DNA from: Craterostigma plantagineum
Lineage: Eukaryota > Streptophyta > Magnoliopsida > Lamiales > Linderniaceae
DNA length: 64,000 bases
Direction: 5' to 3'
Assembly: GCA_027422505.1 (NCBI GenBank)
Contig: JAPQWV010000018.1
Coordinates: 18,122,001 to 18,186,000 of the forward strand
Below, one piece after another: positions 35,322 through 47,500 of the stretch. The first letter of the stretch is position 1. Every line of letters begins with the position of its first letter. The translations under genes were made by a program, and so were the position numbers. Below the pieces are notes generated by a model that saw only the letters and a program-made list of their open reading frames with translations, ran no database searches and had not been told where the DNA came from.

Positions 35322-37654
35322 TGTAATACCTGTAATAATTTAATACGGAATTTTGAAGTAATTAGACTTCGAAATTTTATTAGTCATTTCAGAACGAAAT
35401 GAAGATATTAATTTTATAAGTTTTCGAAATTAATTCAAATATATAGTTAGAAAATAATTTAAAATGATAAGAGTGACCATTGGATTAATAAAATATTGTA
35501 CTTAAGGGTTGAAATTGCTTAAGGAAAGAAGAAAAGGACGAGTCTCTTGTTCCCTCATAATTGAGATAACCTTTAATAAATATCTACAAGCATTATTAAA
35601 AAAAAGGGGCATTGATGTTGATATTAGGCATGACCAAATTGATAAGTATGACTAATTGGTGAGTCATTTGACCGTGAGACATTACATGTGGAACACTTAG
35701 TACACTAATATAATATGAGAGGAAAGAATTACTTACTTAGCCCCAAGGTAAAACACATCGACCAATCACCTACTCGTAACCCTCTCCTTTCCTAATGCTA
35801 TATATATCCAACTATTATTGGAGGAAAATACATACACGATTGAGCAAAATATGAGAGTATTTTGTAAAAAGGCTGAGGATATTTAACGAGAAGAAAAACG
35901 GAGAAACTTCGACAAGCTTAACCTTAACAAGCCCAAAGTTAATACGGGAGGTAAGGTAGATATTTCATTTACAATACAAAAATATGTTTATCCCTTATTT
36001 GTTTTTACATGACTTGTGTTAATTATGTCGCTATGTAAATTTTAACATGTGTTTAAGGTGAATCATTTAAGGTTTTATTAGGGTTTTCTCGTATCTTTGA
36101 AATGGTTATGTGCTCACGTGGAAAACCTCGTTACTAGAATACGTGATATTTAGTATAGTTCTGAATTGTTTGTTGAAAACAATATCTTTGGTAGTTTAGA
36201 AATTTTTAGGAAACTAGAGTTAAATTTCATATTATCGAATTAATTATGTTACGTATGTCTTAATATTTATACAAAGGATTTTCGGTAATAGAATTATTAT
36301 GAAGCGCGTACAGATGAGAAGCATAGAATGATTGTTTTGGTTATGATCTGGATTTGGTTCACTAAGATAGGGTATATTTCGTGATTATTATAATGGTGTT
36401 GTGTTTGTGGTTATATATATATTATCTTGGGGATATTTATGTTAGCTTATATGATTTAACTTATATAATGTCTCAATGTGTTGGTGGATGTTTTTAAATA
36501 TTAGAGTTGGGATTAATTTGAGATATTAGGATATCGTAACATTGGATGTAGAATTTTCGGGTTTTCGACAATTAGGGTTCGAAAATATTCATGTTAATTT
36601 GATCTAATAGATATACTAATATGAGAATATTTTACGTCCAAAAGGTCCAGAGGTTCAGAATATTAAGGAATTACCGCTTGCAAAACTAAGGACGACAGGT
36701 AGGTGAAATATTCACCTACGACACGTAAACTATTATGTGTTTTTTTATGTGTTGTGTGTCTTTATCTTTTTCACGCTTGCATGTTTTATGTGAAATATGT
36801 GAATATATTTATTCGATTTAAATAAATTGTGTATATCATGCAATTATCTGTCACGTGCATTTCATACTAGAACGAGAGAAGCTCAGACCGTATGGGTCGG
36901 TGATGAAAGCGTATGTACCGTATTGGAGACGGTAACGCTTCCATAAGTGGGGTAGATAATGATTTTGTGATTGGTGACTCTGGAGAGTCGGGGTTAGTAC
37001 TCAATATGGCACCTGACGGCAGACAGGTGTGAGCGTTCTGTCAACTAGACAGATGCAAACGTTTTTGTCTACCCGGGCGTGAAATTCCCGAGGTTTGACC
37101 GTCTTATATATATTTTACGGAAGGAGCGACCTGACGTGAACTTCCAGAGTAGGCTACCGTTATTGTGAGGCATGCGAGGTGTCGAGTCTAACCTAGGGCC
37201 CCTAATTTGAGAAATAAGAAATTAGCGTGAGAAAAGAAAGAGCTTACATATTATGTGAGATATCGGGTTTGGGGATTGAGTGCACGATTGCATCATGCAT
37301 TATTTCATCTACTGGGCAAGGAGCTCAGTTTACGTGTTGTAGGTACTGACGAGCTCAATGTGGAAACATGTCAAAACTAATGAGGCTGGTGGCGGTGCTC
37401 CATGGTCTTTTGAGGGCAAGGCGGTACATGGATGTGACCTGTGGAGAGGTTTCAGTGTTTTTTGTGTATCAATAAATTCTATTTGAGTGTGACTGTTAAA
37501 TATAACGTGTGTGAACCGTGTGCGCATGTAAAATACTTTTATTCTGCCGTAATATATTGTATTTTGCAGAAAGCTTTTTATTAATTGGGTCTTCCGCGGT
37601 TTTCGTTGTGGAAAATCCGCCGTTATTTTTATTTTAAAAGTGAGGGTCGTTACA
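35322..37654 (+). repeat. 3' LTR of Ty3/gypsy element
   Basis: 2333 bp, paired with 28383-30713. It is preceded by a polypurine tract and followed by ACATC. Confidence 0.95.
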
Positions 37655-37766
37655 ACATCGGACTATCGAACCCTATTTTTCCCACTAATCGAGCATTGTT
37701 CCCTATAATGATGAATTTTCAGTCTATGAAAACGGAGGGATGGTCGGGTGGAGGTTCAAGAACAAC

Positions 37767-38061
37767 TATAACAGTTTTGTGCTGAAAAAAACACTTCTTT
37801 CATTTGGATAACAACAGTCTTGTATTGAGTACCATATGGCGTCTATTTAGTAACAAATGAAGTCGCAGAAGTACCACATCATTCAAAAATAATACCGATT
37901 CCTGCAGTTCGAATGATGTTGCAGGAATCGGTATTATTTTTGAATGTTGTGTTACTTCTGCGACGTCATTTGTTATTAAATAGACGACATATGGTACTCA
38001 ATACAAGACAGTTGTTATCCAAGTGAAAGGAAGTGTTCTTTTTCAGCGCCGAACTGTTATA
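37767..38061. mobile_element. Foldback element forming a 140-bp-arm hairpin
   Basis: The left arm 37767-37906 (TATAACAGTT to CCGATTCCTGCA) pairs with the right arm 37921-38061 (TGCAGGAATCGG to AACTGTTATA) around a 14-base loop. Few mismatches are seen. Such a structure is typical of a foldback MITE. If transcribed, it would give a long double-stranded RNA suited to small-RNA processing. No coding content. Confidence 0.9.
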
Positions 38062-38263
38062 ATTGGCTGGAACGGATTATTTAGGTATACAGCTTAATTT
38101 TGGCATATGTCAGGGTTAAATGCGTCTTTTTGCGTCATTTTAGGGTCTGTCCACTTACTTTTTCGAAAAGTTGGTCCTTATTCCTAACCCAAACTCTAGT
38201 AGGGCCTGAATCCAAATCCAAACATGTTAATAGAGCCTGAAAGTGAATTAACCCTATAATTTA

Positions 38264-38700
38264 ATTATGCATTGAACTTGGAACCATTAACGAAAACACC
38301 TTCTTACAAGAGAGCGAGAAAAAAAAAAAAAAAGAACGCCTCTAACAAGGTGAGAAATCTAGCCTTTGGTTTTTACCTTACAAGCCGAATACCTAAATAA
38401 ATACATAACCAACTCGATATATGCGAAAGCATCTGCAGCATGTAATTTCTTCAAGTCAAACTTTATATGAACACTATATTTATTTCAGGCAACGTTTGAT
38501 AGTCAGAAGCAAACAAAAGTAATGGATGTTAAGAAAGGGCAAAAGTTAGCTGGCAAAGGGAGAAAAAGGAGTTTTAACTAACTTGGTTACAATAAACTAT
38601 TCCCAACATTAATAAAACGCACAAAGCCAACTTGATGACTCAGATATTATTCCATCCTGCTACTTTCTTTCACATTTACCTTGCAAGAACCATATCCACC
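38264..38700 (+). promoter_or_regulatory. Upstream region of the R1-type gene
   Basis: No coding sequence. Positions 38619-38700 directly precede the resistance-gene ATG (TCCACCATGGCT) and are repeated at 43053-43134, so they are native promoter or leader of that gene. Confidence 0.6.
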
Positions 38701-38889
38701 ATGGCTTACAACTTAGAGATCCTGGCGAAAAACCTCGAAGAAATCCTGCAACTTCAGCAGCAAAACATTAGGATGATCCTTAGCCATCAAAGTGAACTCA
38801 AGTTCTCCGTCCTCCTTCGAAAGATTGCTTCTTTGAAACATCTTTCTGAAAACACCTCAGACATACGAGACAAAGAAATAGAAGCTTTA

Positions 38890-39264
38890 TGTTGAATAAT
38901 CTCAACAAAACTCAGTCAAAGAAAAACACAAGCAGACATCTTGGAGTTGAAACCGAAAAGGGAGAAGAAAAACAAAGAAAAAACATTCAAATAAAGAAGT
39001 CAAAAATAAAACGCAGCAAAGGTGGAAGACATGAACACGCGTGGGAGAAAAATGAAGAATACTATGTTTTATGCATTTGTCTTGTAGTGTGTAGCTATTT
39101 CTATAAAAGCATCGTAGGTGTCATTGTTTAAGAATAGAAGAGAAAGAAGGTGTCAGAGAGTGAGTGAGAGAGCAAATAAAAGTTTTTTTTCTTCCACCGT
39201 TAAAAAATTCGTTCCTCGTTAAATTTCGTCCCTCACACAAATTATTCACAAAATAAAAACAACA
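38890..39264 (+). repeat. 5' LTR of copia element in R-gene exon 1 region
   Basis: 375 bp, TGTTGAATAATC to AAAACAACA, with TGTTG/CAACA inverted ends. It is preceded by CTTTA (38885-38889) and followed by the primer-binding site TTGGTATCAGAGCC (39267-39280). It differs from 43324-43698 at one noticed base (CACAC/CACGC). Confidence 0.95.
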
Positions 39265-39280
39265 AATTGGTATCAGAGCC

Positions 39281-42200
39281 ATGTCATTCGAAGTCATGCC
39301 CGTCCCGCGCCTCACAAAATTCAACTATGATAGTTGGGTTATCCAAATGAAGGTACTGCTCGGATCACGAGGCGTATGGAATATCGTAGAAAAAGGGTAC
39401 ACCGAACCGAAAAAAACGGACGACGAGGCTGAAAGCAAGGCGTCGGAAGAATCTCACAGACTCGACGATACAGCGCTCAACCTCATCCACCAAGCGTTAG
39501 ACGATCCCGGCCTCGAAAAGATAGCAGGCGCGAAAAATTCTAAGGAAGCATGGGAAAAACTGGAGACAACGTACAAAGGCACCGACCGAGTAAAACAAGT
39601 ACGGCTGCAAACGCTTCGTGGCGAATTCGAAATGACAAGAATGAAGAACGGCGAAGGCGTATCCGATTATATAACGAGAGTACAAACCATCTCAAATCAG
39701 TTGAAGAGAAACGGCGAGGCTCTAACGGAAGCCCGGGTCGTCGAGAAAATTCTCCGCTCCCTGACGGACGAGTACGAGAACGTGGTATGTGCAATTGAAG
39801 AATCCAAAAATCTCGAAGAAATAACGGTCGACGAACTCTCCGGTTCGCTCGAAGCTCACGAGCAACGGAAGAAAAAGAAGAAGCAGGAATCGTTGGACGA
39901 GGCCCTACAGACGAAGTTATCGTTGAAAGATGACAAAGCGCTATATACGCATCACGGCCGAGGTCGAGGACGAGGTCAACGGGGACGAGGTTTCGGCCAA
40001 AATTCAGGCCGAGGACGAGGTTACAATCACGAAAAAGAAGGACAAACGAGCAACCAAAATTGGAGAGGACGAGGCCGAGCACGAGGACGAGGCGGTCGCT
40101 CAAATCGACCGAGCGTTGAGTGCTACAATTGCGGCAAGTTCGGGCACTTTGCAAAAGACTGTTGGGCCGACAAAAAGGTGGAAGAAAATGCGAACCTAGT
40201 CGCACAAGAGGATCTAAAAGACGAAGGCGTTCTTTTAATGGCGCTCGAGGATACGAGTCCCGGCAGCGACATGGTGTGGTATCTTGACACCGGTGCAAGC
40301 AATCATATGAGCGGATACAAACATCTCTTTACGGATCTAAAGAAGATTGAGGATGGCCATGTGTCCTTTGGAGACGCATCGAAAATTGAAGTCAAAGGCC
40401 GAGGGAAAATATGCTTCTCTCAAAACGATGGCAGACAAGGATCGGTCGAGGACGTCTACTTCGTACCCGACTTGAAAACGAACATCTTAAGCATGGGTCA
40501 GTTGCTTGAAAAAGGATGTTCGGTGTTCATGAAGGACCGCTCATTACAACTAAGAAACAAAGACGGAAGAATGATCGCACGGGTCGAGATGGAAAGGAAC
40601 CGAATGTTCAAACTCAACCTGAAGGCGATTCAAGAAAAATGTTTACGAGTTGACAAAGACCATTTGTGGCATATGCAATTTGGTCATTTGCACTACGGTG
40701 GCCTAAAGGAGCTCTCCAAAAGAAGTATGGTCCGTGGAATGCCGATGATAGAAGGCGAAAAGAAGCTTTGCGAAAGCTGCGTAATTGGAAAACATACGAG
40801 GACGACGTTCCAGAAGCAGGCAGAATATCGAGCACGCAAACCACTCGAGCTTATACATACAGACATATGCGGGCCGATCACACCAGAATCATTCGGCGGA
40901 AGGAGATATTTCATCACTTTCATCGATGACTACTCAAGAAAGACGTGGGTGTATTTTCTAAAGGAAAAATCAGAAGCGCTCGAGACATTTAAAAAATTCA
41001 AAACTATGGTCGAGAAGACGACGGGTTCAAATATCAAGGCGCTCCGCTCAGACAGAGGTGGAGAATATACTTCAGACGCTTTTGTAACTTTTTGCGAAGA
41101 GCAAGGCGTCAGGAGGTTCCTCACCGCACCGTATTCTCCACAACAGAACGGCGTAGCTGAAAGGAAGAACCGAAGCGTTCTCGACATGGTTCGATCAATG
41201 TTAAAGAGAAAAGACATGCCAAAGGAATTCTGGGCCGAAGCGGTACGATGTGCTATATATATTCAGAACCGATGTCCACATCACAGCCTCAAGAATCAAA
41301 CACCGCAGGAAGCATGGACTGGCCGAAAACCGACGGTAGCACACTTCAAAATATTTGGGAGTGTGGCGTATGCACATGTACCCGATCAAAGAAGAACCAA
41401 GCTCGACGATAAAAGCAAAAAGCTCGTGTTTATTGGGTATGATGAGAAGACGAAGGCGTACCGGCTCTATGACCCTGAAAATAAAAAGGTGATAGTAAGT
41501 CGCGATGTTCGGGTAGACGAAGAAAGTTCGTGGGGCTGGAATATTGAAGAAAACACAACGCCTGAAGAACCACTAATTGTTGCACCAATACCTGTTCCGA
41601 TTTCGTCTCAAGAAAATGACGAGGAGGATGAACCAAGACAGCCGAGGATGCGAAGCATGCAGGACCTGTACAGATCAACTGAACAGGTTCACCTAGTCTG
41701 CTTACTGGCTGATTCGGAACAAATTAGTTTCGAAGAAGCCATAAGAGACAAGAGATGGAAAGCGGCAATGGACGAGGAAATAAAGGCGATCGAAAAGAAC
41801 GACACATGGAAACTTGTGGAGTTGCCAAACGGGCATAAACCCATTGGAGTCAAATGGGTTTATAAGAAGAAGATGAATGCTCAAGGAAAAGTTGAACGTT
41901 ACAAGGCGAGGTTGGTGGCGAAAGGCTATCGACAACAAGCAGGAATAGATTACGACGAAGTTTTTGCTCCCGTTGCAAGAATGGAGACAATTCGTTTGCT
42001 CCTGGCTCAAGCTGCACAACTCAACTGGCCAATCTACCAGATGGACGTGAAGTCCGCTTTTCTGAACGGGGAACTCGAGGAAGAAGTCTACGTGGAGCAG
42101 CCCCCGGGATATACGAAATCAGGAAAAGAAGGCAAAGTGTTGAAATTAGAAAAGGCGCTTTATGGGCTAAAGCAAGCGCCGCGAGCATGGAACACCCGGA

Positions 42201-43069
42201 TCGACGGATATTTCAAAAAGAACAAGTTCGAGCAATGTCCGTTCGAGCATGCCCTCTACGTCAAACGAGAAGGAAAGGAAATGATCATCGTCGCACTCTA
42301 CGTTGATGACCTTATTTTCATGGGAAGCAGTGAGACAATAGTCAACGACTTCAAGAAGGCGATGACGAAGGAATTTGAGATGACGGATTTGGGACTGATG
42401 AAATATTTTCTCGGTCTCGAAGTCGAGCAAAGAAGCACCGGAATTTTTGTGTCGCAAGAAGCGTATGCGAAGTCTATATTGAAGAAAAATAAAATGGAGG
42501 AGAGCAACCCGGTAGCGACACCGATGGAACTTGAAACAAAACTGTCCAAGTTTGAGGGAGGACAAGGAGTGAATGCGACCGATTATCGAAGTCTCGTGGG
42601 CAGTCTGCGATACTTGACTTGCACGAGACCCGATATCGCTTACAGTGTTGGTGTCGTTAGCCGTTATATGGAAGATCCAAGACAGTCACATCTAAAGGCG
42701 ATCAAGAGGATTTTACGGTACATCCGAGGAACACAATCGCTCGGACTATTTTATCCAAAGGCGAGCGACTGCAAATTAGTCGGATATTCTGACAGCGATT
42801 GGTGCGGAGATATCGATGATCGAAGGAGCACTGGCGGCTACGTATTTTATCTCGGGAATACGGCATTCACCTGGCTATCGAAAAAGCAACCGATCGTGAC
42901 TCTATCAACCTGTGAAGCAGAATACGTGGCAGCATCTTGGTGTGTTTGTCACGCAATCTGGCTGAGAAACTTATTACTCGAGCTGAATCTTCAACAAGTC
43001 GAGCCAACCGAAATCCGTGTGGATAATAAGTCAGCGATCGAGTTAGCTAAAAGCACAAAGCCAACTTGA
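39281..43069 (+). CDS. Copia gag-pol polyprotein, uninterrupted but lacking the RNase H C-terminus
   Basis: A single open frame of 1262 codons starts directly after the primer-binding site. Gag ([18 protein letters not shown]) is followed by an Arg/Gly-rich stretch, the zinc knuckle [14 protein letters not shown], protease ([13 protein letters not shown]), integrase ([28 protein letters not shown]), RT ([22 protein letters not shown]) and RNase H ([18 protein letters not shown]). Integrase before RT shows Ty1/copia. The frame ends in [15 protein letters not shown]; the last few residues come from host flank read through, and about 70-90 RNase H residues are lost. The absence of stops shows recent activity. 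Confidence 0.93.
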   Translation: MSFEVMPVPRLTKFNYDSWVIQMKVLLGSRGVWNIVEKGYTEPKKTDDEAESKASEESHRLDDTALNLIHQALDDPGLEKIAGAKNSKEAWEKLETTYKGTDRVKQVRLQTLRGEFEMTRMKNGEGVSDYITRVQTISNQLKRNGEALTEARVVEKILRSLTDEYENVVCAIEESKNLEEITVDELSGSLEAHEQRKKKKKQESLDEALQTKLSLKDDKALYTHHGRGRGRGQRGRGFGQNSGRGRGYNHEKEGQTSNQNWRGRGRARGRGGRSNRPSVECYNCGKFGHFAKDCWADKKVEENANLVAQEDLKDEGVLLMALEDTSPGSDMVWYLDTGASNHMSGYKHLFTDLKKIEDGHVSFGDASKIEVKGRGKICFSQNDGRQGSVEDVYFVPDLKTNILSMGQLLEKGCSVFMKDRSLQLRNKDGRMIARVEMERNRMFKLNLKAIQEKCLRVDKDHLWHMQFGHLHYGGLKELSKRSMVRGMPMIEGEKKLCESCVIGKHTRTTFQKQAEYRARKPLELIHTDICGPITPESFGGRRYFITFIDDYSRKTWVYFLKEKSEALETFKKFKTMVEKTTGSNIKALRSDRGGEYTSDAFVTFCEEQGVRRFLTAPYSPQQNGVAERKNRSVLDMVRSMLKRKDMPKEFWAEAVRCAIYIQNRCPHHSLKNQTPQEAWTGRKPTVAHFKIFGSVAYAHVPDQRRTKLDDKSKKLVFIGYDEKTKAYRLYDPENKKVIVSRDVRVDEESSWGWNIEENTTPEEPLIVAPIPVPISSQENDEEDEPRQPRMRSMQDLYRSTEQVHLVCLLADSEQISFEEAIRDKRWKAAMDEEIKAIEKNDTWKLVELPNGHKPIGVKWVYKKKMNAQGKVERYKARLVAKGYRQQAGIDYDEVFAPVARMETIRLLLAQAAQLNWPIYQMDVKSAFLNGELEEEVYVEQPPGYTKSGKEGKVLKLEKALYGLKQAPRAWNTRIDGYFKKNKFEQCPFEHALYVKREGKEMIIVALYVDDLIFMGSSETIVNDFKKAMTKEFEMTDLGLMKYFLGLEVEQRSTGIFVSQEAYAKSILKKNKMEESNPVATPMELETKLSKFEGGQGVNATDYRSLVGSLRYLTCTRPDIAYSVGVVSRYMEDPRQSHLKAIKRILRYIRGTQSLGLFYPKASDCKLVGYSDSDWCGDIDDRRSTGGYVFYLGNTAFTWLSKKQPIVTLSTCEAEYVAASWCVCHAIWLRNLLLELNLQQVEPTEIRVDNKSAIELAKSTKPT

Positions 43070-43323
43070 TGACTCAGATATTATTCCATCCTGCTACTTT
43101 CTTTCACATTTACCTTGCAAGAACCATATCCACCATGGCTTACAACTTAGAGATCCTGGCGAAAAACCTCGAAGAAATCCTGCAACTTCAGCAGCAAAAC
43201 ATTAGGATGATCCTTAGCCATCAAAGTGAACTCAAGTTCTCCGTCCTCCTTCGAAAGATTGCTTCTTTGAAACATCTTTCTGAAAACACCTCAGACATAC
43301 GAGACAAAGAAATAGAAGCTTTA
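43053..43323 (+). repeat. Second copy of the R-gene promoter and N-terminal exon
   Basis: 271 bp (GCACAAAGCC to GAAGCTTTA) repeat 38619-38889 without a noticed change, at an offset of 4434 bp. It includes the ATG (43135) and the first 63 codons. The repeat then continues into the LTR, so the duplicated block is flank plus LTR. Confidence 0.95.
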
Positions 43324-43698
43324 TGTTGAATAATCTCAACAAAACTCAGTCAAAGAAAAACACAAGCAGACATCTTGGAGTTGAAACCGAAAAGGGAGAA
43401 GAAAAACAAAGAAAAAACATTCAAATAAAGAAGTCAAAAATAAAACGCAGCAAAGGTGGAAGACATGAACACGCGTGGGAGAAAAATGAAGAATACTATG
43501 TTTTATGCATTTGTCTTGTAGTGTGTAGCTATTTCTATAAAAGCATCGTAGGTGTCATTGTTTAAGAATAGAAGAGAAAGAAGGTGTCAGAGAGTGAGTG
43601 AGAGAGCAAATAAAAGTTTTTTTTCTTCCACCGTTAAAAAATTCGTTCCTCGTTAAATTTCGTCCCTCACGCAAATTATTCACAAAATAAAAACAACA
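43324..43698 (+). repeat. Downstream LTR of the rearranged copia element
   Basis: 375 bp, paired with 38890-39264. It is followed by CTTTA and the continuing R-gene frame (GAGGGCGAAATC). Confidence 0.95.
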
Positions 43699-44310
43699 CT
43701 TTAGAGGGCGAAATCAGAGATGCGTCTCATGAAGCAGATGACATCATCGAGGCTGATCGAGTGCGCAACGCAGAAAGCAATTACCTCACATTCCCGATAG
43801 AGTTGAACGAAGTAGTGGACAAGATCAAAGCTGTGCGTGTAAAGTTCATGAAGATCAAGGATCAAAGTCGTACAAGGGACGATGCCATGGCAGGGAGGCC
43901 CTCGGATGTAGCTCATTCAATCGTCTCATCTGATGCAAAGCAAGATACTGTGGTGGGATTAGATGGAGACAAATTTCAGCTAATGGGACGGCTAACTAGT
44001 GCAACAAGGAAGCTTGAGATCATACCTATCGTAGGAATGGGTGGAATAGGAAAGACAACACTCGCCCAGGAAATCTACAACGATCCTTTGATTTGCTCCC
44101 ATTTCGAAACTCGCGCTTGGGTTACTGTGCCCCAAGACTACACAGTGCATGCCATTCTATTGCAGCTTCTTGGCTGCATTATTGGAAAGCTTTCTGAAGA
44201 GATGCTGCAGGCAAGAACTGATGAGTTATCTCTTATCTTATACCGGAGCTTGTATGGCAAACGGTACCTAGTTGTTGTAGACGATATGTGGAGCGAAAAA
44301 GCTTGGAATG

Positions 44311-44511
44311 TGTCGCAATAGGAACATAAAAATATTATAAATATTCTATTAGTGGGTTGCTTTATTATTCCTGTTTTTACTCCCTAAATTAGGGAAGGAA
44401 ACATGGCTTGAATCGTTGCTTAGTTAGTGCTGTAAAATTAGTGTAGTTAGTGCTATATATTGTACCTGGACAGAATGGAAATATTAATCTCTCATATTAT
44501 TATTTTCAAGT
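44311..44511 (+). repeat. 5' LTR of second copia element
   Basis: 201 bp, TGTCGCAATAGG to TTTTCAAGT. It is preceded by GAATG (44306-44310) and followed at once by the primer-binding site TGGTATCAGAGCC. Confidence 0.93.
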
Positions 44512-44596
44512 TGGTATCAGAGCCAAGAAAACTCCAGCGAAACCTACCTCTGCAGAATTTTTTTTTCAGCACTTTTTTTCCTCCTAAGTCATAACC

Positions 44597-47500
44597 ATGT
44601 CTGAAATTTCCAGCACTGTCCAGCCACAAACCCCAATAAACACTCACAAAACAATTTCTGACTCACATCCCGTCCAAATTACAACCATCAAGCTGAATGG
44701 CGACAACTTCCTAAGATGGTCCCAATCAGTGAGGATGTATATCCGAGGCCAAGGAAAGATGGGTTACTTAACGGGTGAAGAGAAGGCTCCATTGGAAACA
44801 GACCCGACGTATAATACATGGGACGCTGAAAATTCTATGGTGATGACATGGCTAGTAAACTCCATGGAAGAAGAGATCGGCGCAAATTATATGTGCTTCT
44901 CTACGGCGCATGAGTTATGGGCGAACGTAAATCAGATGTACTCTGATTTAGGAAATCAGTCCCAAATCTACGAGTTGACTCTCAAACTTGGTGAATTGGT
45001 GCAAGGCGAAGAAACAATTACCAAGTACTTCAACTTGAAAAGACTATGGCAAGACCTAGATCATTTTGATACGCATGAGTGGAAGAATCCTGAAGATGGA
45101 CAATACCACAAGAAAACTGTGGAAGATAGTCGTATCTTCAAGTTTTTAGCTGGTCTCAACGTGGAGTTTGACGAGGTGAGGGGGAGAATCATCAGCAGAA
45201 GACCGCTGCCATCCCTAGGAGAGGTGTTTGCTGAAGTTAGAAGAGAGGAAAGTCGCAGGAATGTTATGCTTGGCAAGAAAGGACCTGCTACTACCGATGT
45301 GGAGGGCTCTGCCTTGATCATGAAAGCAGGAGATGAACTTGTGCAAGCTATGAGGTCGACAGCCCCAAACATGCGCAAAAGTGCTGCCAGCGGAAGAAAA
45401 TTAGAGGAGAAACCAAGTGTATGGTGCGACCACTGCAACAAGCCGCGTCACACTCGAGAAAACTGCTAGAAAATCCACGGCAAACCTACAAATTTTAAGG
45501 GCCGAACATGGGAGAAAAACAGTCGTGCGTTTCCCTCTGCGAATGAAGCTGAGACTACTGCCAATAACATCACCAGCAAGCAGCTGCAACAACTTCTAGC
45601 ACTGTTAAAATCAGGTCCCTCGTCTAGTTCTTCAAAAGTTTCCGTGGCACACACAGGTAACGAAATAAATGCCTTTTCTTGTGGTTTCGGAATTTCTGCT
45701 CCCTGGATAATTGACTCCGGAGCATCTGATCATATGACCAATTGTCTTGACCTTTTGAAACAATACTCACGCTATTCTCAAAATAAAAAAGTTAAGATTG
45801 CAGATGGAAGTTTTTCACCCATTGTCGGAAAAGGTTTAGTCACAATCTCTGATAAGATAGACCTGAAATCTGTTCTTTACGTACCCAAACTCTCATGCAA
45901 CCTTTTGTCAGTTAGCAAGTTATCCAAAGATTCTAACTGCCGTGTGATCTTCTGTGATTCTCACTGTAGCTTTCAAGACCAGAGCTCGGGGATGACGATT
46001 GGCAGTGCTAGAATGGTTAGTGGTCTCTACTACTTCGAGAATATTCCACCTGATAATAAAGTTGTTCAAGGACTTAGTAGTATCAGTTCCCTTTCTGTTC
46101 GTGACCAAATCATGGTTTGGCATCTCCGGCTAGGTCACCCCAGTTTTTCATATATGAAATTTTTATTTCCTTACTTATTTAAAAAGGTAAATGTTCTTGA
46201 TTTCCAATGTGAATCGTGTGTTCTTGCTAAAAGTCGTCGTAAAACTTATACCCAAAAACCCTATTTGGAGTCAAAACCTTTCTACCTTTTTCATAGTGAT
46301 GTGTGGGGACCCTCAAAGGTAACTACTTCGTCAGGTAAAAAATGGTTTGTAACATTTACTGATGATCATACTCGACTTTGCTGGGTTTTTTTGATGAAAG
46401 AAAAAATGAGGTTGGAAAAATATTTAAAGAATTGTTTAGTCTAATTGAAAATCAATTTCAAACAAAAATAAGCATTTTAAGGACCGATAATGGAACAGAG
46501 TATTTCAACCAATATATGGAAGTTTTTTTAAAAGAAAAAGGCGTGTTACATCAATCAACATGCCCTGACACCCCAGAACAAAATGGTATTTCAGAAAGGA
46601 AAAATAAACATTTACTTGAAGTTGCTAGAGCGATCATGTTTTACATGAATATTCCAAAATATTTGTGGGGTGATGCGATTTTAACTGCAGCATACTTGAT
46701 AAATAGGATGCCCACTTGAGTATTAAAACATATTACCCCAGTAGAATGTTTGAAAAAATACTTTCCAAAATCTCGTATCAATTCAGATTTACCGCTTAAA
46801 ATATTTGGTTGCATTGCTTATGTGCATATACCAAAAAGGTCTAGGTCAAAATTAGACCCAAGGGCCGAAAAGTGCGTTTTTTGGGCTATGCTGCAAATCG
46901 CAAAGGCTATAAATTTTTTAATCCCATCACTAAACGTATTTTCATCACAGTCGACGCCACTTTCATGGAAACAAAACCATACTTCACAAAAAATTTAATT
47001 CAGGGGGAGAATTTACAGGAATCAAATTTTTGGGAAACATCTGAACCTCTTCCAACTATTATTAACCAACCTCCAGAATCTAAAAACATGGACATGGATC
47101 TCGAACCAGAAGTTGTTGGCCATGAAATCGGTGTGGCAGAAGAGGAAATACTACGGATGGAAAAAAACCGAAATATCCTCGAACCTCTGGTTTATTCTAG
47201 AAGGAATGTTCAAAGAATAGGAGGAGACGAACTAACCATTCCAACGCAAGCTCAATCCGAACTCCCGGGCAATGGAACTGTAGATACTTCAGGTACCTTT
47301 TTTTCTCCTAACTCTATTTCTCTACCAATAATTCGTGAACCTTACAATAATAGTCTTGAAAGTCCAATCCTACAAAAAGGTGATATTGATCTCCCTATTG
47401 CCTTGCGAAAAGGTACTAGAACCTGCACCAAATATCCCATATCCAGATATATAACCTATGGTCATCTATCCGAAACACATAAGGCATTTACTACTAATAT

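Larger units (their letters stand above)
28383..37654 (+). mobile_element. Ty3/gypsy LTR retrotransposon (Tekay/Del-like)
   Basis: A complete element: two LTRs of about 2.33 kb, primer-binding site, gag, protease-RT-RNase H-integrase order, polypurine tract (AAGGGGGAGAA, 35311-35321) and the target duplication ACATC on both sides (28378-28382, 37655-37659). Integrase after RT places it in Ty3/gypsy. The C-terminal VKVLWRNQSVEEATWE motif is chromodomain-like and suggests the Tekay/Del chromoviruses. LTR differences are sparse, pointing to a fairly recent insertion. Confidence 0.93.
27679..38254. mobile_element. Probable non-autonomous MULE-like element hosting nested insertions
   Basis: The left end reads GGGCAAATTTTGTGTCAGGC and the right end, inverted, GGGTTAATTCACTTTCAGGC, with a further shared ATTAGAAATCAGGC / GGATTCAGGC block inside. 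The flanking 9-mers TATAATTAA (27670-27678) and TATAATTTA (38255-38263) differ at one base and would be the target duplication. Without the gypsy insertion the element is about 1.3 kb. It has no transposase. The repeats are imperfect, so this is a proposal. Confidence 0.5.
38890..43698 (+). mobile_element. Copia element with a rearranged 3' half
   Basis: The order is LTR (38890-39264), internal region to 43052, then a second copy of the host-gene flank (43053-43323), then an LTR (43324-43698) and the second CTTTA (43699-43703). The 3' end of pol, the polypurine tract and the normal LTR junction are missing. The host flank lies inside the apparent element, which a simple insertion cannot produce. 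Confidence 0.9.

Noticed and set aside
39540..40298. Minus-strand frame of 252 codons in copia gag
   Set aside because: Opposite the Arg/Gly-rich gag region; no hallmark and no promoter.
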